Assembly (NCBI GenBank): GCA_916700875.1
Contig: CAKAKS010000039.1
Coordinates: 28,762,815-28,826,814, forward strand
Source of the DNA: Sebastes aleutianus
Taxonomy: Eukaryota; Chordata; Actinopteri; Perciformes; Sebastidae
Direction of reading: 5' to 3'
DNA length: 64,000 nucleotides
Shown here: piece after piece, positions 1-11,662 of the stretch
How the letters are laid out: each line of letters starts with the position of its first letter
How positions within the stretch are numbered: the stretch's first letter is position 1
The notes under the pieces: generated by a model
Database searches by the model: none
Seen by the model: the letters and a program-made list of their open reading frames with translations, nothing else
Told to the model about the DNA's origin: nothing
Position numbers and translations under genes: made by a program

Positions 1-213
1 TCTTTTATCTGCAACTGAAGTGCAGTTAGATGTCTGCAGCTAAAATGAACACCAACTGGAGATTCAGGCAATACAGCATCTGTCCACTCACATAGTCTCA
101 TTTCATTAATCCTGCTTTCTCTGCTCCATTTTCATATGAGGGTCCTGGTGTTTATGTATGAATGTGTCTTTTGCTGTACTACGTGTGTGTTCATCTGTTT
201 GCCCATCATTGCT

Positions 214-215
<2 letters not shown>

Positions 216-262
<47 letters not shown>
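216..262. repeat. (GT)n microsatellite
   Basis: An almost pure GT dinucleotide tract of about 47 bp. On the other strand it reads as CA and produces a spurious His-Thr frame. Confidence 0.97.
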
Positions 263-264
<2 letters not shown>

Positions 265-385
265 CAGTGGGAGTTGGGGGTGGGGAGGGTGCAGGTGAGA
301 AGCTAAGCTGACAGAGATGGACCATTTCACTTACCTGAGACGACGGTTCCATCGTTAATGATGTTACGCACATCCGGGGGGCCAG

Positions 386-386
<1 letters not shown>

Positions 387-418
<32 letters not shown>
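387..418. repeat. (CA)n microsatellite
   Basis: A pure CA tract of about 32 bp. It lies 125 bp from the GT tract and in the opposite dinucleotide sense, so the two could pair as an imperfect hairpin. Confidence 0.97.
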
Positions 419-424
<6 letters not shown>

Positions 425-838
425 CGGTACATGCTCACCAACACTGCAGATGGCAGACAAATAAAGACAAATATGTGCGCACACATATGGCACCAAGATT
501 AAGGTCTGTTATTAATAACTTAAAGCGACAAGGACCGCTCCACTTCAGAGGGCTGATTTACACTGTAATCACACCTACATTAGAGACACATACACACATC
601 ACCATACCTGCAGCTACCAGCTGTGCATATATGAGGAAGCTGTAAAACAAAGTGTATTGCTTAACACTTTGTATGCTAATGTGTTAGCGGGTACGTGCTT
701 TAACCATCTACTGGGACAAATTCTCCGGGTGCTTTTTCCAGTATAGGCCTAGTTAAAGCGCAGTCAAGTCGCGGCACTGTGGTGCAGTGGTCTGGGCAGG
801 GCCTTTCTGTGTGGAAGAAATGAAAATGGCCTGTTTTG
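419..838. other. non-coding stretch, nothing recognised
   Basis: Mixed-composition DNA without a plausible exon, RNA gene or recognised repeat. The short open frame starting at 358 owes its first half to the CA tract and is not a gene. Confidence 0.5.
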
Positions 839-839
839 A

Positions 840-1325
840 ACAAATATAAATATGCATAATATTACAACTATTTACTTACTTATTTATTTAACTTTTTTGC
901 AGCCCATGGGTATATTATGAGATAATACAAGTGATGAATTACAGCTAATATATCCATTATTACAGCCGCATACAGCTAGCAGGAAGCTGGCAGAATCGGA
1001 TATGTCATGAGCGTGCAGTGCGGCGCAGTCCTGTGGCTCTGATGCACGTTCATTATGCCGAGGAAAATAACTCTGGATTGGACTGTTAGTGAACAGCTTA
1101 CAACTCCATGGACATAATGATTTAAATGAGGCCTATTTAAGTGTTTGTACTGAGAAGTTAATTTGCCTCGAAAAATAATTATCCTCTGATTTACAGACGT
1201 CTCTTTATACATCCATGGCCACAGACTCATTGGAGTTTTCAGTCCAAAATGGCGGCAGCGCTACTGCAGCGGCTGTTGTCAAAAACGCGCCGGAGTGTTG
1301 TGTCTTTGCTTCTATACTCTTTGAG
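840..1325 (+). repeat. dispersed repeat family I, copy 1
   Basis: This segment matches 57630-59060 in the same orientation. Shared landmarks include TTTACTTACTTATTTATTTA, CAGCCCATGGGT, CAGGAAGCTGGCAGAA and TACATCCATGGCCACAGACT. Copy 1 lacks two blocks present in copy 2: about 315 bp after the CTTTTTTGC at 893-901 and 608 bp after CTATTTAA (1133-1140). The second is a MITE insertion for which copy 1 is the empty site. Whether this is an interspersed family or an old segmental duplication cannot be decided from two copies. Confidence 0.8.
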
Positions 1326-2330
1326 TGTACTGCCTGATTGCTAGTGACACTCTCCCTACTGTATATTTTCTCTCACCAAAATACCACCATCGCAGCATCA
1401 CAGGTGAAGGAAAAAACTCCCTGTGTCTCAGGAAAATACCACTCAGCTGGTGCAAAGCAGCACTTTGCACAAACAAACTGACTGTTGACTAAAATTGTCA
1501 TCCATATATCAACCGATAACCTGCCTTAAAAAACAGAGGAGGGAAAGCATTTTGCAGGAGGTCAGTCAGCGCTCCTCGGGCTCAGGCCTGAGCAGGAAGT
1601 GAGTGCTATCTTAACCTCTGACCTCGGACGGAAAGGAAAGCGGCCTCTTTCCATACTGCCTCCCCCGGATGCTGTTTTGTTACTCTCAGTCTTTTCTCAG
1701 CTTCCTGTTTCATCTCACCATTTCACTTCTCGCCCTCCTGTGATTTGATCTGCTCCCATTCCCCGACTTCTTTTCATCCCCCACAATGTTCTAACGTTCA
1801 GCTCCTGTTATTACTTTCTCTGTTTGTTTAACAATTTTTTCCCCACCGTTCACCTCTGTCTCTCTCTCTCTCTTCTGCCTCCTCCACATTGTTTCCATCA
1901 CCTGTCCTCTTTCTCCTCTTCACACGAACCCATCAGTGTTCGCACCCCTCCTTCTCAATCTTTTCTTTCCGCTCCTCCCCATCCTCCTCCTCCTCCTCCT
2001 CCTCCTCCTCCTCCTCCATAGCCGTATCCCCCTGTTCCTCACGGATTTCATATTTTCAAAGTCAAATAGCAGTCGCTGGCATGCCAAATAGGACCACGCG
2101 GGTCGGGCTCTCACAGGTTGCCATCTCACTTCAAATAAAGAAGAAATAAAAGACAGCCTGAGATGCAGACAAAAGAGAGAGAGAGAGAGACAATACAAAC
2201 AGGATCTCAAATTGATCTCTCTCCTCCTGTACCTGCCTCCCTCTCTTCTCTACAATGGGAGACCAGGTGCTGGAGCAGGGAGGTGCTTTAATTGTGTGGT
2301 GGGGAGAGATGAGAAGGGAATTTGAGCCGG
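1326..2330. other. non-coding, pyrimidine-rich DNA with short tandem tracts
   Basis: No gene is supported. The segment is C/T-rich from about 1680 to 2040, with a (CTC)n tract at 1983-2017 and a (GA)n tract at about 2170-2190. Open frames here encode poly-Pro, poly-Ser or poly-Arg from the CTC tract and are composition artefacts. Confidence 0.6.
1983..2017. repeat. (CTC)n trinucleotide repeat
   Basis: About 12 perfect CTC units. Confidence 0.95.
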
Positions 2331-2372
2331 GAGGGTGTGTTTTTGTGTGTGCTTGCATGCATGTGTGTGTGT
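2331..2372. repeat. imperfect (GT)n tract
   Basis: GT-rich imperfect tract, the first of three GT blocks within 370 bp. Confidence 0.85.
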
Positions 2373-2482
2373 GTACTTTTGAGATACAGCAGCCAGCAGC
2401 AGATAATTGGAGAGGCACACCTGGACACTGGTCACCTCTCAACTCTGCCCTTCAAACCAGCACTATTCACTCTGGGTGCATG

Positions 2483-2485
<3 letters not shown>

Positions 2486-2515
<30 letters not shown>
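2486..2515. repeat. (GT)n microsatellite
   Basis: Pure GT tract of 30 bp, followed by GT-rich degenerate sequence to about 2640. Confidence 0.95.
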
Positions 2516-2516
<1 letters not shown>

Positions 2517-2678
2517 TGAACTCTCATTGCCCATCCAACAAGGGATTGCATGTGTGTGTGGGTAACAGCAGGCTGCAGTGTGTGTATGCCCATCTTTACT
2601 GACTGCCCATTTCCAGTTAGTGTGTGGGCAAGTGTGTGTGTTTCTAGTTTACTGTTTCCGACAGACCATCTTCAGTCA

Positions 2679-2699
2679 GTGTGTGTGTGTGTGTGTGTG
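2679..2699. repeat. (GT)n microsatellite
   Basis: Pure GT tract of about 21 bp. Confidence 0.93.
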
Positions 2700-3125
2700 A
2701 GGTGGTGATGGTGGAGAGCAGTAGGTCATTCAGCTGTGCTATAAAAGATTCAGGACTGACTGATGACCTCGCCCAACTAAAAAGCTCTCACTTTTTCAAA
2801 CACTCTTCTTTGAGAGACTTTGTTTTTTTTTTCAACCTTTACTTTGACAAAGAAAACACATTAAAAATTCTCTTTCACCACTGCACCCTGTATAGAGTCA
2901 AACCATCAGCGCAGTGCAAAAAAGCTTGGGTGCATTTTGGGGCTGATCTCAACGATGTGAAAACACGATGAAAAGTTACAGATCTGGTCGTTGTGGGGGT
3001 CAAACTAATGCAGCTGGATACTCTACTGGAGTGTTTTCATTCAAAATAAACAGGCCTTCTGGCTTCTGCTCAGCATCGCCAATCATTTACGTGAAGCTGT
3101 GAAATATGAATATCACAGGGATCAT
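2700..3125. other. non-coding stretch, nothing recognised
   Basis: A 96-codon open frame starts in the GT tract and ends at 2971. It has no recognisable domain and no splice or initiation context, so I treat it as chance. Confidence 0.4.
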
Positions 3126-3129
3126 TTAA

Positions 3130-3713
3130 AGGGACAGTGTGTAGGATTTGGCTACATCTAGTGGTGTGGTTGAAGATTGGTACCAACTGAGTAACCCTCC
3201 TCTCACCCCTCCCTTTCCAAGACTGCGGTAACGTGAGCCGCTGAGTATAAAACCGTGGTAACGCTGTTCGCTTCCCTCAGAGGCCATCCTTACCATAATA
3301 ACACTACTTTAGGAGCAACGGAAGACAGACGGCTCATGTTACGCGATTAAGTATGGACAATCGTGATTAATCGCGGCATGACAGCCCTAAATGTGAAAGG
3401 CTCTCTCTAGAGCCAGTGTTTGGTTTATCAGTTCTGGGCTACTGTAGAAACATGGCCGTGGAACATGGCGGACTCCGTGAAGAGGACCCGCTCCCTATGT
3501 AGATATGAAGGGATGATTCTAGGCCAACAAAAACACAACGATTATTAGTTTTGGGTGATTATACACATGAAAACATAGATGTGGATATTATATTCCATTT
3601 CTAATGTGAGTGTGAATGGTTGTCTGTCTCTATGTGTCAGCCCTGTGATAGTCTGGCGACCTGTCCAGGGTGTACCCCGCCTTCGCCCAATGTCAGCCAT
3701 ACACACTGGACCT
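3130..3713. mobile_element. MITE family A, complete copy with TTAA target duplication
   Basis: The left end AAGGGACAGTGTGTAGG and the inverse of the right end (CATACACACTGGACCTT) form a terminal inverted repeat. TTAA lies immediately outside at 3126-3129 and 3714-3717. The body carries ACATCTAGTGGTGTGGTTG near the left end and CTCTCTCTAGAGCCAGTGTT in the middle, both shared with 17702-18384; the first is also shared with 32429-32609. Two foreign pieces sit inside: a family B terminus near 3340-3391 and a SINE-like block at about 3600-3697 (GTGATAGTCTGGCGACCTGT). TTAA duplications are typical of piggyBac-type transposition, so a non-autonomous piggyBac-like element is the inferred class. No transposase is encoded. 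Confidence 0.78.
3340..3391. repeat. family B terminal fragment
   Basis: GATTAATCGC and TGACAGCCCTAA match the right terminus of the full-length family B copy at 52500-53173. The fragment is embedded in MITE family A. Confidence 0.65.
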
Positions 3714-3817
3714 TTAATGTGGATCAACTATCAACTTAATCTATTTAGCTTGTCATTTCTGGAATTTATTTTTTGCTGAAAGATGACAAGATTGATACCA
3801 CTCTAATGTCTGTAAAA

Positions 3818-4252
3818 GGAGAAAGTTTGCGCCGGCTGGTGGGCGGTGATTGGTATTTCCTCAACTGATCTCAACATGGCGGCCGGGTCACAAACTTTCT
3901 CATTTTACAGCTAAACAGTACACTACAAGATGTTTCTGAAAACATTTGAGGTGAATCATTACAGTAACAGAATATTGATTCATATTTGATCGGCGCTACC
4001 TAGTTTGCCCGTTTGATCGGAGTTTGCGAGTGATTGACAGCTGCTCAGAGACGGCAAGGCTCCAGCTCGGCTCTGACTGGTCTTTTTCCTCCGGTCTGTG
4101 AAAACTTGCAGATGCCATTAGCAGCACCGGAGAACACCAGAGGAGGCACATGATTTTTTTCAGATTACCTGTCTCATGCACTACTGTCAGGATATAGTGA
4201 CCGTTTTATAAAAATAACTGTTTTTAATCATATTTGCTCCAACCTGCCTACT
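3818..4252. repeat. MITE family H, left-truncated copy
   Basis: It matches the right two-thirds of the element at 58254-58861. Shared stretches include TCACAAACTTTCTCATTTTA, AGTACACTACAAGATG, TTGATTCATATTTGATC and TTATAAAAATAACT. It ends CCTACTTTAA, close to the TTAA-flanked end of the complete copy. The left part, with the CAGTAGGCAG terminus, is missing. Confidence 0.82.
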
Positions 4253-4255
4253 TTA

Positions 4256-5734
4256 AGCAGTCAGAGAAAATCGGAACTTTGAGCATGGGGGCGATTGCAT
4301 CTTGATGCGTGCCACATGTGTGTTTCTTGGTGTCATACATTTGTAAAAATAAAAGTTCAGGCACTCAAACATATTAGCTAACCTTTGGCATTGCATTACA
4401 AATAAATAATTCATATTTTAGTTTTTATATTGAAGGAATACGATTTTTTTCAATTTCAGTTATTCTCGTGAGCTGAATTCAAACTACAGACAGCGTGGGA
4501 TGTGTAACACACAACACAGTCATTACGGTGCTACAATGGCTTCATCTCCATCTTGCATCCATCCTGCCTTTGTGTCTTCTAATCCTGTAGTGTGTGCCCC
4601 GAGCTTTAACCTTATTACCCTGCACACCCTGGGGACGTGTAATGAAACAGTTCCCTCATTCAGGAGGTCAATTTTCTCGCTTTCCTTTATGAAGTCTAAA
4701 GTCTCCTTCATCCCATCGGCATACCTGCCTGTCTGATTCTCCTCCACTCCGGCTTTCCTTTAATTAGCCCGTGGACTTGTGTGTATGTGTGAGAGAGTAA
4801 TAGAGAGAGAGAGAGAGAATTCCTGTCTCGCACTGACTTCATTGATTTTAGGTTTGATCTATCAGTAGCAATATTCCTTCTTTCTCCTTCTTACATCTTA
4901 AAAAAAACCTTGCCTTGATGGTTTGACTGTTTGCCTCTTCACAGACAGATTGCTGCTCTGGTTTTCTGCCTCTCAAACAGGAAAATCAAGCGTTACCAAT
5001 TACAGAAGACACACACAGAGCATCGCAGGCCCCGAGCTGTCATCAGATTCAATCCAACTGTCAAGGAATCAAAACAGATCAAATGCAGCAATACAAAGCA
5101 ATGCAAAAAAAAAAAAAGGCTGTTCGCCTGGCAACGCGAAACAATTTGTTCCTCAGCACCCTTCTATGAAATCACTATTGCAATCTGTTACATCACAACA
5201 CACTTTTTTTCCTTTAGGTAATCCATCAGTCAATCAGTGATTAAATAAATGACATGCAGCGTATTTGCTCTAGAAATGTGGTTAATTGAAATCATAGGCA
5301 CCGATTCATGTTTTTGTCCATGGATGCCCAAATTTTGTGAATCTCCCCGAGTTGATGATTGTCACAAAGTCACTTATTGCTTTAGTAGTTACTAACCAAG
5401 TGCAACACTGCTCTGCTACAAATTAAAATAGGATTTTGTGAGAATGTGGTGGGTAGACATCGGACCTTGTAGGGGGGCGTATTCCCCTAGTTAAATGCAT
5501 CAATCGGGTGCACTTTGAGAGCAAAATTCAGAGGTTAGATCTACGAAGAACTTGATGGGTCGGGTGGGTTGCCGACAGGAGCACTACTGAGTCGCGATCC
5601 ACCTTTACACTCGTGCCTTTCCAAGCTGACCTAGAGCCGGTCGCGGCAGAGGAAATGTGCCAGGCGAGGGCAAGCCAGCACCGGGAAGCAAGGCCGCATT
5701 AAAGTACCATGGGACCTGGGGTTTACGACTTTTT
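4256..5734. other. non-coding stretch with simple tracts
   Basis: No gene is supported. It holds a GA tract at about 4801-4819 and an A-run at about 5105-5117. ORFs in both strands over 4500-4750 are opposite-strand chance frames. The segment after 5500 becomes GC-richer and leads into the foldback element that follows. Confidence 0.5.
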
Positions 5735-6249
5735 CTGCCTGTTCTCATTCCCAGGGCGTTAAATCCCGAGGCTTTGTCATGGCCGTTGGCATTCGGTACC
5801 ACTGCACAAGGCACCCTTCAGCGGCGGTATGAAACGCACCAGACATACCATTCATTATAATGTAAACCCATCCACGGCAACAGTAAACACTCCGAGAAAG
5901 TACGCCGGGAGAGTGGTGACGTAGTTTAAAGAACGAAAGAGACACCGTGCGGGTAGAAGGGGAGGTGGATGGGTCCAACAAACACAGGGCTTTCATCCTG
6001 GAGACACACTGTTTGTGTCCTGGCGTCATGTTACAATCAGCTGTTTGTTCGTGTCCTGTGTTCACAATGTTCAGTGTCATTTTTCGCTGTCCAAACATAG
6101 TCGTTTTGAGCCCAACCATGTAGTTCTTTCCAAAACCTAACTATAGTGGTTTCATTGCCTAATCCTAAAGTGACGCCAAGGGTAACTATAGTGGCCGGGG
6201 GCGTGACAATGCGGTGGTATGTGACGAGTTTGGATGAGAACGTGTTGAG
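5735..6249. repeat. foldback repeat family D, related copy
   Basis: The left end TGTTCTCATTCCCAGG and right end GATGAGAACGTGTTGAG are inverted relative to each other, and the centre near 5858-5870 contains TTATAATGTAAACCCATCC. The right arm closely matches 48121-48370: ACCCATC-CGGCAACAG, GTGACGTAGTTTAA, GGGGAGGTGGATGGG, CCTAAAGTGACGCCAAGGG. The left arm differs from that copy, which suggests recombination between related foldback subfamilies. A 124-codon antisense frame at 5745-6119 follows the repeat and is not a gene. Confidence 0.7.
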
Positions 6250-7200
6250 TATTTGGACACATCGGACTACTGTTTTTTCCTAAAATATAATGGAGTCTGT
6301 ATCAAAAACAGTAGTCCCATGTGACCAAATACTAGATATAGTATGATAAGAAAAACTCATATTTCAGTCAAATGGTTTGACTGATTTTTAATATTTATTG
6401 ACATTTGTGCCCAGAGAACACTTCCACCACAGGAAATTTAAAAATTCAGTTGCAGGCACAAATGGGCTAATTACCACATGTGCAAACATGAAGTAACAGT
6501 TTAATTTCATTCCTTTGGGAAGGAAAGGGTTAAAATAGGTGATTGCTCATATTTGGAAAGACATTTTAGATGAGACTGCTTTTAGATGAAAAAGTGAAAA
6601 TCAATTGTACATATAATTTACTACTTAAGATGTGGATTTAGTGTTTTGTCTTTTTAATACAGTCTGAATCTGTTGACTCAATTTATAGTCCCCCCATGTT
6701 ACCTTGTGTGTGATACTTTGTGAACACTTTTTAAGAGGTGTCATTTAAAACTAATTAATGAAACATAATCGTTATCTAATGTCACTTTCCTTTTCGTTTG
6801 GTGGACAAAAGAACAGAAGCACAAGAAGCAACTGAATCATCTAGTCCATAAAGCCTAATTGCCTTTTCTCTACCTCAGAGGACCCTGCTAACTCTGCAGG
6901 AATTAGGAAAAAAAACCAACAACAACTAAACGGCATAAATATGTACGTGTGTCTTTACATTAAATTAGATCATAAATGTGATGTTTGCTCGTCATGATAA
7001 GTGTGTTGATTGGAAGGTCAATATATGCCAACGAATGACAGTCATGGTCTTAATCACCGGAGCATCAATGAGACGTCTAATCAATGCAGAGGGGGAGGAG
7101 TTTGGGAAAAGTACAAATGAGCTTTTAATGGTGCTATAGGGCCCTCAGAGAGGGAGAGAATTACGATAATCAAACACCTGATCTTTCCAATGTCTGATTC
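6250..7200. other. repeat-poor AT-rich non-coding DNA
   Basis: Between about 6380 and 7150 there is no recognisable repeat and no coding potential. It includes homeodomain-type TAATTA cores and compact words such as GGGCTAATTACCACATGTGC (an E-box CACATG or CATGTG next to a homeobox core). I see no gene. It is a candidate conserved non-coding segment only. Confidence 0.4.
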
Positions 7201-9209
7201 TGTTGCCTTCATCCATCTCCACTTGTATCCTGTTCCTCTTTCTTTTTTCTTTTTTTTCTTTTTTTTTTAAATCTCTCTTAGATCTTTCTTTTCTTCCTCC
7301 TCTCTACTCCTCTCTTTCCGTGTCTTGTCCTCTGTGTGCGAAGAACAAAGAAGGACATTGTCTGGCGGGCGATGAAGAGGGCTCCTGAGGGTCAGCGTGA
7401 TATTTGGGTGTGATATTTCCATCGCCGGCCTAAATGTCTGGTGTCAACCAATTTATTACCTGGCAACCAGAGAGAGAAAGATTGAGCGATATAGACAGGC
7501 TATAAAGAATGGAACTTGGAGGAAGAAAAGAGGGGGAAAAGGGAGATGTTTTTTTTCCTTAGTAAGGTCTGTATTCAATTTTCCAAGAGCAATCACAATG
7601 GAAACATTACAATATATTCACACACATGTGACACCACCAACCACAGAAAATAAGTGGAACCTTATCCTAAACTCTAGCAACCATGACCGGATCCCACACA
7701 GTCAGGAAATATATTTATCAAATGTATCAATCCACATTGACTCAGAAACACGGTTCTTCTTCTTCTTCTTGGCAAACAAGCTAAAGGTGCTTACACCTCC
7801 AAATGGACTGTGAGTGTGAAACCAAACTGGAGCATGCGCAGTCGGCGCGCTCGCTATGCGTGCAGTCCGTGCGGACACGTGGAAAGTATGAATTGTCCTT
7901 CAGTGTAACTGAATGGCGCAAACACTTCTGTAACGCTTAATCTCTTAATCGCATCTCGCTTTTAATGTGGATTCCCAGTAGCACAGTGGATGTGCTTGTG
8001 GTGAAGGAGGGGTTTAACGAGCGGTCAATTCTTTCAGTTTCTGTTTTACAATTCAATAAAATGTCAGTCTCAACCATTCAATACATTATGGATGTGTTTT
8101 AAATAACTTTCATCCTAGACCTCTTCATGTGCCTTACTGTAAATATTGCAGCCCATTTCAAATACACCAGAAAACAAGACTTTAATATGCCATTTATGGA
8201 ATCTTGGACCATTCAGCATCCAGGGTTACACGTTTCCTCTCAGTGTGACTGTTATCATCCTGCCAAAACACATTACCTAGCAGGCCTGGATACTCCCACA
8301 TTTGATTTTCTTCCCATTTTAATCCAATGAAGCAGAATAAGTCAGCCTTCCTTAGGCAGGGTTGCACTGCGGTCGCAATTCTACACAGTCTGTAGGAAAC
8401 CTACTATGCCAGTGTGAAACAGTGGAAACTTCAATAGTGGATTAAAAGAGTGACTACGTCCTGAACATTATCTTATTGTTGTTGAGATCTACTTGCTGCT
8501 GCTATTGTTCCATCAACAGGTATGCTTCGGTGGATAGATCGCGTTTCTTTGTATAATGTTGTGTTGCATTTCATTGTTTAATAAACCATGTGACAGCCAT
8601 CATTTTCCTCCTGTTTAAACTGACATGACAGTCTGTGATCAGAGGCAGCAGCTGAAATCAGATCTTTGTGCTCCTGTGACGCAGCCCCCCTGTACATGTC
8701 AGAGAAGGAGTGACTGCAGAGAGATGAGGCAGATTACATCTGATTAGATGACACAGTAGTGGAAAAAGAAAATTAGATTGAAACAGGAGTACACTTCACG
8801 TGTATTCTCTAGAAACATGCAGTAGTTCACAGAGTTTGAACTTGCTAACAAATCATTATAGACTTTTAGGGTCTTGATGGTGTTTGTTTTGACTCTGCTT
8901 AATTCCACTTAACAATCTTTTATTCTGAGACGTGTAAAAGTCTTTACTGTTCATCGATCAAAGTACAGTTTTGATTATTGTTTTTCCGCCTTCTGTCTCT
9001 TTTCATTTTCAGGTTTCAGGTGGGTGTCCATGTAGCCTTAAGAATCCCGTTGAACCTTTCGTTCCCATCATTCAAAATTGTAATTACCAAAAAGGAGAAA
9101 CTTAAATTATATTTATTTTCCTGCAGCGAAAGCACCCTCCAATATTGGGGTCCTCCAGGCAGTGTTAATTTTTGGTACTACTACTAATCTTTTCAATTTG
9201 ATTGGTGCA
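7201..9209. other. non-coding stretch, nothing recognised
   Basis: A T-rich stretch at about 7234-7270 is followed by mixed sequence. Frames such as the 138-codon one at 7397-7813 have no domain, no signal peptide logic and no splice context. CTTCTT units occur at about 7750-7770. No RNA gene was seen. Confidence 0.45.
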
Positions 9210-10072
9210 ACAAACTTGGTGGTAAACATTGCTAGCCGTAGTTTGTCCCATCTGTGGAGTACTGCCTACATTACGCTGTTACTCCGTACAGTAACTCACT
9301 ATATAACTCACCAGTTTAAATTTTATTAAGGCTTAAAGTTATGCATAATTAAGGGCGTGGCCACTTTGAGTGACAGATGGGTGCCATCACAGCAGCTAGG
9401 TGTCACCTCAGCTAATTCGAGTCACTGAGCTTAGCCTCTCGGCCGTGTTTGTGATGTTGGTGCCTTTTGGAGATATTTTCATGCACATATCGGACAAATA
9501 ATATTTGTTTTGCGGTTAATTGTACAACGGGCATCCTGCTGGCCAACATGCGGGCGTTGGATGATGGGCTGCCGCTGGAGGACCTCCGTTTCAAACAGGA
9601 TAACGGGAACTGTAATGTCCATGAAATGTGGCTAAATCCTGGCATACCGGACAGCACCATTCAACCCTGGCTCTTATATATTCAAGTATGTAAAAATTCA
9701 CCCCCCGTACAGTAACGAAACGGGATATTACTTATAGAGACCAAACCAGTTTTTTGTACCACGCTGTAAACATGTTTATTTCTGCTGTAAAGTTGGGCAT
9801 TCTAACATGAGGTCTATGTGGATTGACTCCCTTTTGGAGCCGGCCTCAAGTGGCCATTTGAGGAACTCTGCACCTCTGCATTGGCATCACTGCTCAGTAC
9901 CTAGGTTGCAGCTTGCGTTCCACCTCTTTGCCCATTTTTGGATTAGCTGGAATCGTCACTGCCATGATGGCAACTACCGGAGTCGCTGGGAGCCGCCCAC
10001 TTTGAGCTTCATTTTTGTTCTTCAGATGACACAGAGACTACGTCCATATTTTATACAGTCTATGATAAAATG
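9210..10072. repeat. unclassified dispersed repeat block (family G)
   Basis: The block has a style common to teleost interspersed repeats: GGCGTGGCCACTTTGAGTGA, GGAGCCGGCCTCAAGTGGCC and a tail ATTTTATACAGTCTATG. A similar tail closes family F at 16192. Only one copy is in this window, so the borders and class are my estimate. An 82-codon frame at 9467-9715 lies in it and matches no family I know. Confidence 0.45.
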
Positions 10073-10470
10073 TTGCCATCTCAGGAGGCTTCAAGCAAAT
10101 GTAAATTAGGCTGATATGTTAACATATACACATATGCACACGCACGGCAACACTAAATTAGCCCCACATTTTGCCTGCATTTGCCTGAATTTAGGGTTTC
10201 TGAGATGTAAAAGGGACATTTTACACAACTTTTATCTTGAGTTAGTGTTAGAAAGGAAACACAGAAGCTCCCTGTAAAGGGGAGAGGCAGAGTCGGACAG
10301 ACAGAGGAAGGCAGTGCGTCTTTCCCCACTCTCATTCCATCTCATCTAAATGGACAAGCTGTACTTTGAGCTGTTTAGTTAGGTAAACTTCTCAGGTACA
10401 GTCTATCCAGTCTCAATATGACATGTAAATCCCAGAGGTGGGTGGCAGACTGAGAGGCAGGGGGGTAGGG

Positions 10471-10507
10471 AGGAGAGAGAGATAGAGAGAGAGAGAGAAG
10501 GGAGAGA
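10471..10507. repeat. (GA)n tract
   Basis: Imperfect GA/GATA-rich tract. Confidence 0.9.
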
Positions 10508-10806
10508 GTTACAAAGAAAAACACAGAGCAGTGAGAGAGAAAGTAGTTGTCATGCATTCTTCTCATCTGTTTTTAATAAAAACCCTTCATCCTCAGAGAT
10601 TCACTGCACCAGTAATCACCCTTCCTCATTTCCTCTGCCTTCACTTTTTCTCTCCATCTCCCAACTTCCGTACTTTACTTTCACTTTATATCTTTCTCTG
10701 AACAGTGAAGATGCAGAGCAGTGATGGCTCATATAATATATGCACCGCAAATTTGCAGTGAGTCAAGCTGTTTATGATGAGATTGTTGCCTTAAAGCAGC
10801 ATGTTA

Positions 10807-10811
<5 letters not shown>

Positions 10812-10841
<30 letters not shown>
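10812..10841. repeat. (TA)n microsatellite
   Basis: TA alternation of about 30 bp, flanked by further TATA-rich sequence. Confidence 0.93.
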
Positions 10842-10844
<3 letters not shown>

Positions 10845-11337
10845 AAAGATATATACATACATACAGCATAAATACAGCTGTCATTGACACTTTTTTCATT
10901 TTTTTTCTCAACTCTCCGATTAACCTATACCAGCTGGCATGTGCACCAAATAAATGAAAAATTGACCTGTAAGCTGTCGTGAAAGCTACAAATATCTGCA
11001 CAACCTGGCATCTCTGCCCTCTCATTTTCACAGCTGAAAGTCAGACCCAAGGTCCGAAACCAAGGGTTGCGTTTTTTGTTACATCGTTGATCCATTCAAC
11101 TCTTTATCAGGTCCTCCCTTCGGGGCTAACCACCTTCACTTCACCCAGCAGACATGAGCACTTTACTTGGGTCTTGAGGAGCTGCAGCGTTAAATCAAAG
11201 ACAAACTGAAACCTTAACATTTACTACCATTTGACATTTTTACTGCTAATTTCCTCTCCGCCAACACCTGTCTACTCTCAACCGTCACTCTCTCTCTCGC
11301 TCGACCACACATACGCACACACTATGTACAGTACTAA

Positions 11338-11632
11338 CAACACAGTCTCATGGCAGTTGGTAAAATAGTCACGAATTTTAATCTATTTTACAAATTTCCC
11401 TTTTTGTGTGCTTTTTCCTATGAATGTTCAGCAACACTTGGATGCCCATATCAATATCCGCTCCAGTCTTTTTAAACAAAATTACTTAGTTAGGTTTAGG
11501 AATAGATCGACTTGGTTAGGATTAGGCAACAAACTACTTAGTTAGCTTTAGGAAAAGATCGCGGTTTGGGTTAAAATAACTCCGGAAGTGCTGTAACTCA
11601 AGTACGGAAGTTATGTATGTACGGAAGTTATA
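11338..11632. repeat. foldback family C, right-truncated copy
   Basis: It starts CAACACAGTCTCA and contains AATAGTCACGAATTTTAATC, CTTAGTTAGGTTTAGGAA and GGTTTGGGTTAAAATAACTC, matching 20700-21100 in order. The right half and right inverted terminus are absent. The sequence breaks off into a TATA-rich tract and then a perfect palindrome. Confidence 0.8.
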
Positions 11633-11662
11633 TATGTATATGTATATATTGTATGTATATAT

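Larger units (their letters stand above)
10073..11336. other. non-coding stretch with microsatellites
   Basis: No gene is seen. It contains GA-rich DNA at 10471-10507 and a TA tract at 10812-10841. The remainder has no recognised repeat. Confidence 0.5.

Noticed and set aside
5745..6119. 124-codon minus-strand open frame
   Set aside because: It is antisense to a foldback repeat arm. Related sequence at 48121-48370 is not preserved as the same protein.
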